Source: Prorocentrum cordatum (lineage: Eukaryota > Sar > Dinophyceae > Prorocentrales > Prorocentraceae). From it: a stretch of 64,000 nt of DNA. How positions within the stretch are numbered: the stretch's first letter is position 1; the number at the start of each line of letters is the position of its first letter. The stretch lies in contig CAUYUJ010018616.1 in assembly GCA_963575745.1 (NCBI GenBank), forward strand, positions 64,680-128,679. The letters run 5' to 3'. This document shows, one piece after another, positions 31,055 to 41,000 of the stretch. Below the pieces are notes generated by a model. It was not told where the DNA came from, did not search any database, and saw only the letters and a program-made list of their open reading frames with translations. Both the position numbers and the translations under genes were made by a program.

Positions 31055-31816
31055 CCCCTCTCTGTGGCGGGCGGGACCAGCTTGGGAAGCCTTGGAGCCA
31101 GGCACGCCGGCGTCTGACTTCGGCTGCCGCCGTCGGACCGGGGGACGCGTCGGCCCCTCTCCCGGGTTTCGTGGGGTTGCCGCGTGGGCCAGAAGTCTTG
31201 GGCCCCCTCCTGCGTGGCACGCTCGGTGGGGGCGAGCATCCTCGATAGGGGGTGCGTCCAAATAGCCCCCCCCCCCCGGGGGTGTATCCCCGGAGATCCC
31301 CCCCCTCTTCTGCGAGGCGGGGACTTATCCGTATCCACCGCCTGGGAGCCGACGTCCTGGTGCCCCAGCGGGCGGTGGATATGAATATATTTCGGCGCCC
31401 GGGGGCCCGGATGTCTACATCCACCGCCTGCCGAGGCTCCGAAAACTGACCCTCCAGGCGGTGGTCATGTATAAATTCCCGCCTCGGATCCTCTGAGCGG
31501 CGACACTTTTCGGGCGAAAGGCTTCCCCATCTTTTCCCATATTTTCAATTTTTGTTCCTGGGAATCGACGATTCATTGTGCCTGTGTTTTTCCCCTCCTG
31601 ATTGTTTCTGAGCGGCGACTCTCTTCGGGCGGCGCGCGGGGGGCCGGGTCGCCTCGGCGCGCAGGGTCAAGCGTGGCCCTCTAGGCCGAAGGGGTGGCCT
31701 CTGGTGCGCGGCCATCGGGGCCGAAGCCTGAGCGCGAAGAGGCCACCGTCGGTAGGTCGGGCGTGTCCCCCTACAAGGGGAACGAACGAAAGAACGAACG
31801 AACGCTGAGTACGAGC
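31055..31816. other. No gene recognised; one MITE end fragment
   Basis: Contains GGTCGGGCGTGTCCCCCTAC at 31754-31773, the left end of the GTCGGGC family without its body. GGCGGTGGATATGAATATAT and GGCGGTGGTCATGTATAAAT (near 31370 and 31458) are a local duplicate pair. No gene. Confidence 0.5.
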
Positions 31817-31998
31817 CGCGGAGGAGGGGGAGGAGGAGGAGGAGGAGGAGGAGGAGTAGGAGGAGGAGGAGGAGGAGGAGGAGGAGGAGGAGGAGGAGGA
31901 GGAGGAGGAGGAGGAGGAGGAGGAGGAGGGGGGGGGGCAGGAGGAACAGGGGGGGAACAGGAGGAGGAGGAGGAGGAGGAGGAGGAGGAGGAGGAGGA
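31817..31998. repeat. (GGA)n tract with unique core, left flank of the SL-tagged gene
   Basis: About 110 bp of GGA, then a 34-bp core at 31928-31961 (ten G, CAGGAGGAACA, seven G, AACAGG), then more GGA. The same 34-bp core in the same GGA context is at 33107-33140. Confidence 0.9.
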
Positions 31999-32150
31999 CC
32001 GCTCAGATGACCAGTGGTCAGTTACAAAAAGGGGATCTGCGGCCGTCGGCGGGCCGCCTCACGCCTGAGGGGACAAGGAATGCGGGGCACTCCAGATTCC
32101 CCCGACCTGGAGGAAGGAGAAAAACTTGTTGATCAGCGCGCACTTGCTGA

Positions 32151-32981
32151 TCACGTAGCCGAACTCGAGCGCTCCTGGAGAACCCTGTCCACGAACTGGC
32201 TGCGCAGCTCGTCCGTACACTCCCAACCGATCTCGAGCGCCTTCTGCATGGCCGAGTCCACGAGGCAAAGCTCGTACTCCGTCAGGGTCTCGACCTTCTC
32301 CGCCTCCTTAGCATCAGTCTGTAGGTTGTTACTGTCCTCGGACTGCACGCGGTACACGCCGAGCAGTTTCGAAGCCTCCTCCATCTTGAGCTGCAGGTCC
32401 GTGAACTGTTGCTGCAGCTGCTGAGCCGTCTCGGCCGTGCCCTTCGACAGCTCCTTCAACGGCTTCACCTCGATGTCGGCCGCCACCGAGCCGACCAGGG
32501 CGCCGTCCTCGCTCTCGGGCACGTCGGTCGAACTCTCGATGGACGAGTTCTTCTTCATCAGGCCCTGCTTCAACTGTGGTCCGGCACTGGCGATGACCTG
32601 GCCCGCCGCCGCGGCGAGGCCGGCGCACGCCGGGTGCGCAGTCGCGTTCCGGTACCTGGAGGCTCGCCCCAGCCTGCCCGCCACGGCACGGCCAGGAGCC
32701 CCCAGGCTAGACAGGACCTCCTTGGCGTCCTTGACCGTCCGTTCCACGCCCGCGATGTCGCCCACGAGGTTGACGACAGCCTGCACCTCGTCGAGCGGGT
32801 CGATCTTGTCCTCTGCGGCCGCCGTAGCCGCGGCGCCTTGAACAGCGCCTCGAACTGCAGCAGCCACGAGCGACGTCAAGCACTTGGTCGAGACGCCCAT
32901 CTCGATAGCCGCCGAAATGGCACCGAAGGCAGCCCCCGCCGCTGGGCTGCCCGCCAACACAGCCGCCTGCGTCGAAACCAT
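32151..32981 (-). CDS. Intronless SL-tagged gene, helical protein of unknown function (276 aa)
   Basis: Complete frame from ATG (32981) to TGA (32151-32153), without interruption. The start is the first ATG after a perfect spliced leader, giving a 61-nt 5' UTR. The protein is alanine-rich and helical at the N-terminus (AAFGAISAAIEMG, VRGAVQGAAATAAAED). It has a central RYRNATAHP patch and a C-terminal coiled-coil-like region (ETAQQLQQQFTDLQLKMEEA, EKVETLTEYELCLVDSAMQK). No enzyme or binding motif was recognised. There is no intron, and the gene sits as an island between two copies of one (GGA)n/core sequence, so it is best read as a retroposed cDNA. No poly(A) remains at the 3' side (about 32000). 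The open frame implies that it is young or still under selection. Confidence 0.72.
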   Translation of the reverse strand: MVSTQAAVLAGSPAAGAAFGAISAAIEMGVSTKCLTSLVAAAVRGAVQGAAATAAAEDKIDPLDEVQAVVNLVGDIAGVERTVKDAKEVLSSLGAPGRAVAGRLGRASRYRNATAHPACAGLAAAAGQVIASAGPQLKQGLMKKNSSIESSTDVPESEDGALVGSVAADIEVKPLKELSKGTAETAQQLQQQFTDLQLKMEEASKLLGVYRVQSEDSNNLQTDAKEAEKVETLTEYELCLVDSAMQKALEIGWECTDELRSQFVDRVLQERSSSAT

Positions 32982-33042
32982 CGCGCACCGCGAGGCCCCC
33001 GCCGCCCGAGGACGGCCTGCCGCTGCCAGCTCCGCCCAATGG

Positions 33043-33064
33043 CTTGAGCCAAAATGGCTACGGA
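33043..33064 (-). other. Perfect 22-nt dinoflagellate spliced leader in genomic DNA
   Basis: On the minus strand the 22 bases starting TCCGTAGCC and ending TTTTGGCTCAAG equal the conserved DinoSL with T at its variable first base. It lies 61 nt upstream of the start codon of the 276-residue gene. The next bases (CCATTGGGC) resemble the start of a 15-nt old-leader relic (CCATTTTGGC) with one base lost, a weaker inference. A leader can be present upstream of a gene in DNA only if mature mRNA was copied back into the genome. Confidence 0.95.
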
Positions 33065-33160
33065 GGAGGAGGAGGAGGAGGAGGAGGAGGAGGAGGAGGA
33101 GGAGGAGGGGGGGGGGCAGGAGGAACAGGGGGGGAACAGGAGGAGGAGGAGGAGGAGGAA
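33065..33160. repeat. (GGA)n tract with unique core, right flank of the SL-tagged gene
   Basis: GGA triplets start immediately at the 5' base of the spliced leader, then the 34-bp core at 33107-33140, then GGA to 33160. Identical in order to the left flank at 31817-31998. Confidence 0.92.
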
Positions 33161-33379
33161 ATTGATCGGACCATCTCGTAAGAGGGTGTCCGCGTGCTCT
33201 GGGCCCGTCTGGGCTCCCGTCGTGGGCTCGCCTTGGCCCACCGGTCGAGGCCCAGACCTTTTGAGTCTCTCGCTCCAGCGCTGTGGCCGAGATCTGCGCT
33301 CCTCTGTCCAGATCGGTACGTCGTGGTGCTTCATGGGGGACTCCCCACAGGGGGAGTGTTCAAGAATAGTCCGAAGATT

Positions 33380-33483
33380 GCCCAGGGACTATGTTTTGAT
33401 GATTTTTGGATCATATGGGAATATGTTTTGAATCTGTTTTAGTTTTCGTCGAACATCCCCCTGTCGGGGGGGCACGCCCGACT
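33380..33483. mobile_element. Right-end fragment of the GTCGGGC MITE-like family
   Basis: GGGACTATGTTTTGATGATT matches the interior of the complete copies, and the end CATCCCCCTGTC, then CACGCCCGACTTAACAC, matches their right terminus. The left end is unclear. Confidence 0.45.
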
Positions 33484-33498
33484 TAACACTACCGGTGG

Positions 33499-33648
33499 GT
33501 CGGGCGTGTCTATACAGGCCGATTTTCGATGAGAAATAACAACTAATCACAACATGCCCCGAAATGCTCAAAAACAATACAAAACATCGTCCCCAGACTA
33601 TTTTTACTATTTTTGAATATTCCTCCTGTAGAGGGACAGGCCCGACTT
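33499..33648. mobile_element. 150-bp MITE-like element (GTCGGGC family), complete
   Basis: Ends are inverted: GTCGGGCGTGTCTATACAGG at the left and CCTGTAGAGGGACAGGCCCG (then AC) at the right. The interior contains ATCGTCCCCAGACTATTTTT. TTAACAC lies just outside both ends (about 33484-33490 and 33649-33655). No coding frame. The inward-reading ends both carry CTACAG or TACAG, which could act as splice acceptors. Confidence 0.7.
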
Positions 33649-33813
33649 AACACCATCCCATGACATGCGGCGCTCGGGGGACCACAGTGGGCCCTCACCA
33701 AAGATCACTGCGGCGGAAGGTCACTCTTACGTTGTGGATGGCACGACAATGGACACCCTAACAGTCCTATCTCTGAATTTGCCATTTGGTTTGAATGTCG
33801 GAAAATTGTATAA

Positions 33814-33853
33814 ACATGTTTTAAACATGTTCTTGTACATGTTTAAAACATGT
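33814..33853. repeat. Perfect 17-bp hairpin in AT-rich DNA
   Basis: ACATGTTTTAAACATGT (33814-33830) and its exact reverse complement at 33837-33853, with a 6-base loop. Further ACATGTTTTA copies follow at 33863-33873. It is unusual in this GC-rich window. Confidence 0.85.
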
Positions 33854-33873
33854 GGTTTTACATGTTTTAGACA

Positions 33874-34642
33874 TCTGCAAATGATTTGGCCATATACTTC
33901 CTCTCCATTGATCGCCCTCCACAACTCTTACGTGTAGTCGAACTGGGAAAGAAAAAACGCCTGCGGCCGTTTTCCACCGGCGGACCTGCCACCATGCTGC
34001 TTCCGCCGGAGCCGCGGCGCACCGAAGGCGGGGCCTCTTCGGGAACGCCCCAGACGTTGCAGACGCTTGTGGCTCATTGCCCGTCGACGGCTGTAGGACG
34101 CCACGTGGCCAAAGCGTTCAGCACGGACGAGCGTTGGGCCCCGAGATTCGGCGGGGGGTCTGCGCAGGAGGCGCCGCTCCTCATCGTACTTCTTTGGCCA
34201 TCCATGTCTTCGCCTTCCCTCTTGCCCACCTTGGACACGCCTTGCTCCTCCTTATCCTCCATCCCTCCCTCCTCTTCCAACTCTCTCTCCTCCAACACCT
34301 CCTTGGTTCAAGGTGATCCGCGTTCCAACCCTAACCCCGACCTGACCCGGCCATGATCTCGATCCCGACCTGGACACCGATCCACGATTCGACCTTGGGT
34401 GGAGGCCTCCCACGTAGAGCAGGAGCAGTTGGAGACGGAAGATCGCGCCGCATCGACGACGACCACGAGCCGATCGCGGAGCTCCTGCGATCGAAGGCCC
34501 GTTCAACTGCCCCGACCCTGACTACGAGCGATCAGTGGCTCAGCGATCTCTAACTGCCCCGACCCCGACCGATCCGCGTCTTCGCGGTCTGCGAGCCCGA
34601 CCGACCAGCGGCTCAGCGATCCTCGGATCCAGGTAATCTTAG
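33874..34642. other. No gene recognised
   Basis: A plus-strand frame of about 150 codons (33886-34356) ends in a Ser/Pro-rich tail and has no motif. Nothing else could be assigned. Confidence 0.4.
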
Positions 34643-34801
34643 GTCGGGCCCGTCCCCCTACAGGCGGATTTTGGACGAAAAATCAAAACTAGTCAACGCA
34701 GACACCCAAATGGTCAAAACATACCCCACAAAAATCGTCCCCAGACTATGTTTTGACTACTTTTGAATCTTATACTCTCCCTGTAGAGGGACAGGCCCGA
34801 C
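34643..34801. mobile_element. 159-bp MITE-like element (GTCGGGC family), complete
   Basis: Left end GTCGGGCCCGTCCCCCTACA, right end CCTGTAGAGGGACAGGCCCG (then AC). The interior ATCGTCCCCAGACTATGTTT then TGACTACTTTTGAAT closely matches 33499-33648. Confidence 0.75.
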
Positions 34802-35704
34802 CAAAAGACAATCGGCCGGGGGGGGGGGGGCTGGAGCACCCATGCCTCCGACACCGCAGACTCTCGGGGGCGGCCAAGAGGGGGGTGTCCAAGAGGGGGG
34901 GGGTGCAAGTCATGGCTGGCGGCATGTGCGCGGCCCCAGGGGGGGCCAGGGAACGCGTTGAAACAAGAAGAGGCGCCATGAGATCTGAGGAGATATCATG
35001 GCCCACCCCATGAGATCCACGCCCCCCCCCCCCAGTCATCACCCCCCCCCCTTTGCCGCCCCCGAGACTCTCGTCCACAGCGAGGCCCGACCGCGCCCCC
35101 GGGACTGGCCCCCTGCGCCGCGGTCGCAGCCCGGGGGGGCCCGGAGACTGTGGCCGCTGGGGAGGAGACCCCGGGCAGCTCTCGGGCGCCCGGGGGTCTG
35201 GGAATGGAGGAGCAGCCGGGGGTCCCCGGGGGTGTGGGGACCCACAGGGACACACTGATGCTGCATGCCCTCCGTGGAGGCGCGCGTCCGACCCGAACAT
35301 GCAGTATGACCATCTTGTAGTAGATCCTTTCCCGAGCGGTGTGGCCAGAAAGCGCCCTTCCACGACGCATACACTACAAGATTTCTCGGTGCGCGCGTCG
35401 CCCCTGGGGGGGCGACGCACATATAGCATAAGCATGTTGAGCTGACGCCGAGCACGACTGCCGTGGAGGCAGAAGCGGCAAGAAGACGACACAGCAGCTG
35501 GAGCAGCTGGCCGCGCGTCCTCCTCGTAGCTACCGGTGCCGTCCCACTCCGCGTTGACGGAGCTCGCGTGCTTCAGCCGGACGGAGCCGCTCGTAGGGCC
35601 GCCGATGGCGACGCAGGTCACGAGGCGCTCCCCAGGGCACCTCGACGGGATGCCCCGCCCGCCCAACACGCAATGGCACCCACACACCACCACCATGCCT
35701 GGCC
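34802..35704. other. GC-run-rich stretch with a weak minus-strand exon candidate
   Basis: G or C homopolymers of 8-12 bases at about 34819, 35023 and 35041 lower sequence reliability. On the minus strand near 35470-35690 a frame with VTCVAIGGPTSGSVRLKHAS then VNAEWDGTGSYEEDARPAAP looks protein-like, but no family or splice sites were identified. Confidence 0.3.
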
Positions 35705-35890
35705 CGGGCCATCCTACAGCCGGACTTGCTCGGATAGGACGCGCGAGAGGACACACGACCGTTCCGAGGGCCACGTTGCCACAGCAATGCAGGAGGCATA
35801 GGTCGCGAGACGCAGGACACAACACCGTACCCTTGACTTGGCAGGGTCGACCTACTTCTGCCCCAGCCGGCTGCACGCCCTCCCGGCCGA
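35705..35890 (+). repeat. Dispersed repeat A, copy 2
   Basis: Matches 10145-10335: CGAGAGGACACACGACC, TTCCGAGGGCCACGTTGCCA, GGTCGCGAGACGCAGGACAC and TTGGCAGGGTCGACCTACTT. The ends CAGCCGG / CCGGCTG form a short inverted pair. Confidence 0.6.
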
Positions 35891-36580
35891 GGCCAAGAGA
35901 GTCCATGCACCATCCTGCGGCCGAGCATGGCCCCGGCCAGGCTCGGTGGTGTATAGAACTGCCGCAGGCCCCGTGTAGCGGCCCCCTTCCGAGAGGAGGG
36001 ACGGGGGGGAGAGGAACGGGGGAGGCTCTCTGAGGGGGAGGGGGGGGGGGGAGGGCAGGCACGCGCTCCAAAACGGCGCAGCCGAAGCACACAACGGCCC
36101 TGCTGCGAGGGCATAGCTCTTTCTGCGGTGGGCCCTTTAATGGAGCGTTTCCCGATGAAATACAGCATTATCCATGGGAGTCGTAATACAGTGCGCCGGG
36201 AAACATATGTGGGATAGCATGCAAAATCTACGACACGAGCGCTTCACTCTCTCAAGGATTCTTTCGTGTGGTGCCGCCCTGATACGATATACCACCTTAC
36301 TCTGGTTCTCCTCCTCGCGGAAGGTGTTTGCCCTGCTGCGCTCCTATTATGCGACTGGGTTACTTCAATCCACCTTTGCGGCTAGGACGCCCCAGGGCTA
36401 CTCGGAAAACGGGAAAAAGGGTAGGAACGCCTCGCCGCTGCGGGGGAGGGCAAAGTTACCCCTCGGACCAGGTCGGTGCGCGGTGCCGCTTAGCGAGAGC
36501 GTGGGTACAGAGGATCAAAGAGGTCGGAAGGTGCAGAGCTTGGCTTGGCTTGGGTTGGCCCAGAAGGCAGCGCGCCAAAA
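35891..36580. other. No gene recognised; 3' side of the long LINE
   Basis: Follows the LINE stop codon on the minus strand. I see no poly(A) here, so the 3' end of that LINE copy is undefined. G-rich run at 36024-36056. Confidence 0.45.
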
Positions 36581-37985
36581 CTAGCCTCCATAATCGGACT
36601 CCTCCTCAAAATCGGGGTCCTCGGAGGCAGCAGACGCTCGCTGGATGGCCTGCTGCCCCAGCTCGAGCACCTGTGGACGGTCCTCGACCGTCAGCCCGTA
36701 GGCACGCAGCACCTCGTCCCTCCCACCCACCTCCGCCCGCCCCCGGGTCGAACGCGACAGAGCGGCGGCGGCGGCAGAAGCGGGGGCCCCGATGGCATCC
36801 GCCTGGGCCTGCAGAAACACACGGGCCTCGAGCATGGCACCGTGGGGCTGGTCGAGGCGAAGGTCCTTCACCCCCTTCCTGTAATGGGGGAACTGGCCCT
36901 TGCAAGTTCTCCGAAGCTGGCCCTGAGCGCCTTTGCCCGCGTGGCCAGAGCATCCCTCCGACAGCGACTGGGTCAGCTTGCCATCAGAGCTGACAGCTCC
37001 GCAACGGCAGCAGAACATAATGAAACTCACATACGGGCTCTCTCCTGCGACATCGGCCTGCAGCAAAAGATGCTGCCTCCACCGAAAGCTGGTCCTCGCG
37101 AGCTCCTCCCACCCAGGCCCCACCTCCCCAGGCCCCCCCCCCTCTCCCTGGGGCTCCTCGGGCGGCTCCTGGTCGGGCTCGCCCTCGGGAGCTGGCGCAG
37201 CAGCGGGGGCCTGGCGGGCGGAGAGATACCGCTCCATCAGGTCCTCGTGGCCCCTGCCGTCAGCTAGCAGGTGGACCTCGGCGGCCCATGCGGCCGCCTC
37301 GCGAGCACAAGCTGCGAGCCCCTTCCAGAGCTCGTAAAAAGTTGTGTCGGCCCTGTGCAGCGCTGCTCCTCGCTTAGCATGCTCATCGGCCAACTTATTC
37401 GCTCGAAACTCCCATTCAGTGGTGGCGCCAGCATCTATGTCAGCGCTCGTGCAGTGGGCTTTCGTTTTGTGCACCCTGATGTCGGAGCTCTGAAGACCAG
37501 CCCACAATTGGCCCCAAAAGTGTGCCCTCGGGTTCCCGCTGTCCGAGCCCCCGCCCTCTCCCTTCCAAACAGTGCCGACGGTGCCTGATCAGTCGGCATG
37601 CACATCGAAGGGGGGCAGGGCGACCTGCGTCAGCATATTCAGAGCAAGGTCCTCGGCGTCGCGCGCCGTCTGTCGAGGAGACACCGCGCGCGGGACTGGC
37701 CCGTAGGCCGCAGAAACTAACTGACCGAACCTATCTACCTGGATGACCGCCCAGCCCGCGCGGGCTAGGCGGGGACAATCGGCCCATCGGGCTGATCCGT
37801 CAGTGAAAGGCGTGCCAGGCAGCACGCCCAGCCCAGGTTTGTTGACCCAGAAGATGGACTGCTCGGGCTCCTCGGGGACCTCCAGCAGCTCAGAGGGGCA
37901 GGGGAAGATGCCCTTGGCGAACCTCTCCCCGACCCCGAAGCCCCAGGACTTGACGCGAGCCGCTCGGGCCCGAAGGAAGCTAGAT

Positions 37986-38045
<60 letters not shown>

Positions 38046-41000
38046 CTCAGTGCATCATGAGCAGCGCAGCAGTAGGCCCTGTGCCATAGGGACCCATCAG
38101 GGTCACCACATAGCTGACAGGCCCACGTGTCCGTGAGGCCGTGCTTGCACAGCCTGCACTGCGGCCAATGGCCCCCCGAAATGATGGACCTGAGGGACCT
38201 CTGATGATGACGGGGCCATCCTTGCGTCTCCGAGACCTCGTGCAACCGGGGGCCCAGCGCCTGCCAGAAGATGGCCTTGCACCATGGAGCCCGGGGTTCC
38301 CGTGCCCACAACGCTTGACGGTACGAAGCCCTCAAGGCCCCGTCTTCAACTAGTTGCTTGATCAGAGCTGGAGGCAGCCTTTTCAGATCCAGCTTCTCGC
38401 CGCGGCCGGTGGCGAGCATAGTGCTGGAGTCAAACTGCCACCCGATCCTCTGCAAAGAAAGAACGGCCACCTCTGCGGGAGCCGCTGCCGCTGCCCACGG
38501 AGCCTTCAAATTCATCAGCCTGGCCTGCGCGCTCTCGAGGCACGTCTGGAGAACACCTACCTTCGGGAACGACTCCCAGACCGCCTGCGCCCACTGGAAG
38601 ACGACGGCATCTATGTTCAAGATTAGCGGGTCCACCCTGGGGCCCTCCTTGAAGCTGCGGAGCCTGAGGCCTGCTGAAACTCCTCGTGGAACTTTCCCAA
38701 GACTTCCAAGGGCTCCGAGCCGAAGGGCATGTGCCCGCGAAGGAAGGACCCCCTGGATGCTGGAGGCCGACAAGGCCGACGACGTTGGGCCCGACCTCTG
38801 AATCCAAACCGTTCTTGCCCCAGCCTTCCGAAGCACTCCGATCCTCCGAGCTCTCTTCGTGGCGCCCTCCCAGCGAGCCCTGGTGATCCCTACTCGCCTG
38901 GAAATCCCCATGGTAGCGTCTGTGCCTAAGTTCCGAGCCGACGATGCCCTGCTGGTTGGGGGCAATGACCAGGCCTGCTGCAGCTGCGCGTCGACCTCCG
39001 CGCTGCTGCACAAGTACTTCGACTTGTCGGAAACTGGCAGCCCGAGCTCTACAACGCTGGCGATGAGCGACTCCGCGCCACTCGACAACTGTTCGACCAC
39101 GACGGACGGGGGCGCCACAATCTGTAAGGCTATGTTATCAATCACGCTTCCGACAGCCAGCTGCGGCCTGCCGAACTGAGCTAGAGTGAGCGGCTTGAGC
39201 AGCAGCAGTCGTGATAGCGTCGTGGCAGCCGAGCAACTTGCAATCGCCCCCCCGTTGGCCCGTGGGGCCTGAGATACAGACCCACCGTAGTACAGCACCC
39301 GATCGGCAGCATATATAGTGCAGATCCCCCGAAGTAACTTAAGGTTAAACTTGTCCTCCACCGCCGCTGCGTACAGGTCCACATACGTGATGTGCTCGTA
39401 GAGTTTATTTAGGTCTGGCAGTGCTGTCGCCGATGCCGTGCCTATGCAGTGCCCGAAATGCGCTAGCATGTTATGCGCCCATCCAGCTCGCTCGCACGCG
39501 GTGTCGGGGCCGGCGCCCCAGAAGACCGAAACGGGATGCTCCACCTCCCACTTCTTACAGAGGGCCTGCCGACACTTTGACCAAATCTTCATGAAAAAGC
39601 AAAGCAATCCTATGGGTCTGACCCCACCATCGGGTTTATCCAGGAAGATGATGTTTGTGGGGAGGTCTGAGAGCACTTCAGGGGCCTCTTCGAACCCATG
39701 GAGGATGTCGAGGATTCTTTCTTGATAGGACTGGGGGAGCAGCAAGACCAGCTTGGGGTGGAAGGCGTCCCATCCGAGACCTGCACCTTCAGCGTGCCCA
39801 CGGCGCGCGTGCAAGAGCTGGCCCAGCTCTATTGGCGGCAAGGTGCCCCCCCTCGCGTCCCAAGTTGTCGGATGATCCTGACCCTTCCTCCTGTCCTGGT
39901 ACCAGAGCGCCATCCACTGGTCACGCAAGGCCTGGACGGCCTCATGCCCGTTCACAGGGAGGTCGACCTCGTCGACGGGGGCAGCAAACTGGCAGCTGCG
40001 GTCGGTCAGCGACTTCCGAGAGAAAGCGCGAGCAGCTCGCCCCCCCTTCTGCGCCGAATCCGAAGCCCAGGTCTTCCATCGAGCGAGCGAATCCTTCGAG
40101 TCCTGGCCCCTCAAAGCGTCGACATACTTATCTAGCTGCCCAAACTGCCTCTCTACGTCCACGCGGGCCGACTCAACTGCTGAAATCAAGTCTAGCACGA
40201 ACGGCTGGCCCACCTCGTGGGCGGAGCTGCAGTCTAAGATCGGGGCCATGCCCCTCGGCCTAGTGGACCACTCCTTGAGCTTGGCCTTGCCTGGGTTCCC
40301 CAAGTTGCCTCTGGACAGGGTGGGGGGGCCCCTTAGCAAGCGCCTGAAATGACAGCCAAGAAGTAGTTCGATCCGAATACCTCCGGCGAGCCTCGCGGGC
40401 CCAAACCGTTTTCAGGGGAACCTTGACCGTCTTGGGCCCCGCAGCCCTACCACAGTGCGCATCCCTGGAGGCGGCGTCGATATCGAAAAGGTCGACGAGC
40501 CAGTTCTCGGGGAAGGTGAACCACTCTTTGATCTTCCCCTGCAGCGAGCCCACTTGGAGGCCTCCTGGATCCCAAGACCATTCCTCTTCACCCTGGAATC
40601 TTCGGGGGCCCACGCATGGCCCCAGCGGGAAGCGCTTGAAGTGCGCCTGCTTCGTGATGAGCCCGGTGGGGGAGAGGCCCTCTAAGATGAGTCCAACAGG
40701 CATGTGTGGATGCACTGGCGCATCAGGAAAACATCTGGCTTCCCGAACACAATGACCAAGTGCGCGAACACCTACAAAGATGTCCAGCTCACGAGCCTCC
40801 TTCTCCTTCCTGTCTCCTTGAACTCCTCCTTGATCCCCCCCGTCTTTTTCGCCCCGGCGAGCTGCAGCAGCGTCGCCGCCCGCCGCAGCAACGAATCTGG
40901 AAGTTGGCTGACCTGGGGTAGACATCGAACCGCCTACTCGTTCGAGCCATCCACTGGTCGCCAGCTCATGGGGCGCCGGGTTCCAGTCGGCCTGTATTAA

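Noticed and set aside
30734-31424. Minus-strand frames shared between 20.6-21.0 kb and 30.7-31.4 kb as a conserved protein
   Set aside because: The shared peptide is simply the translated 173-bp hairpin element in both places.
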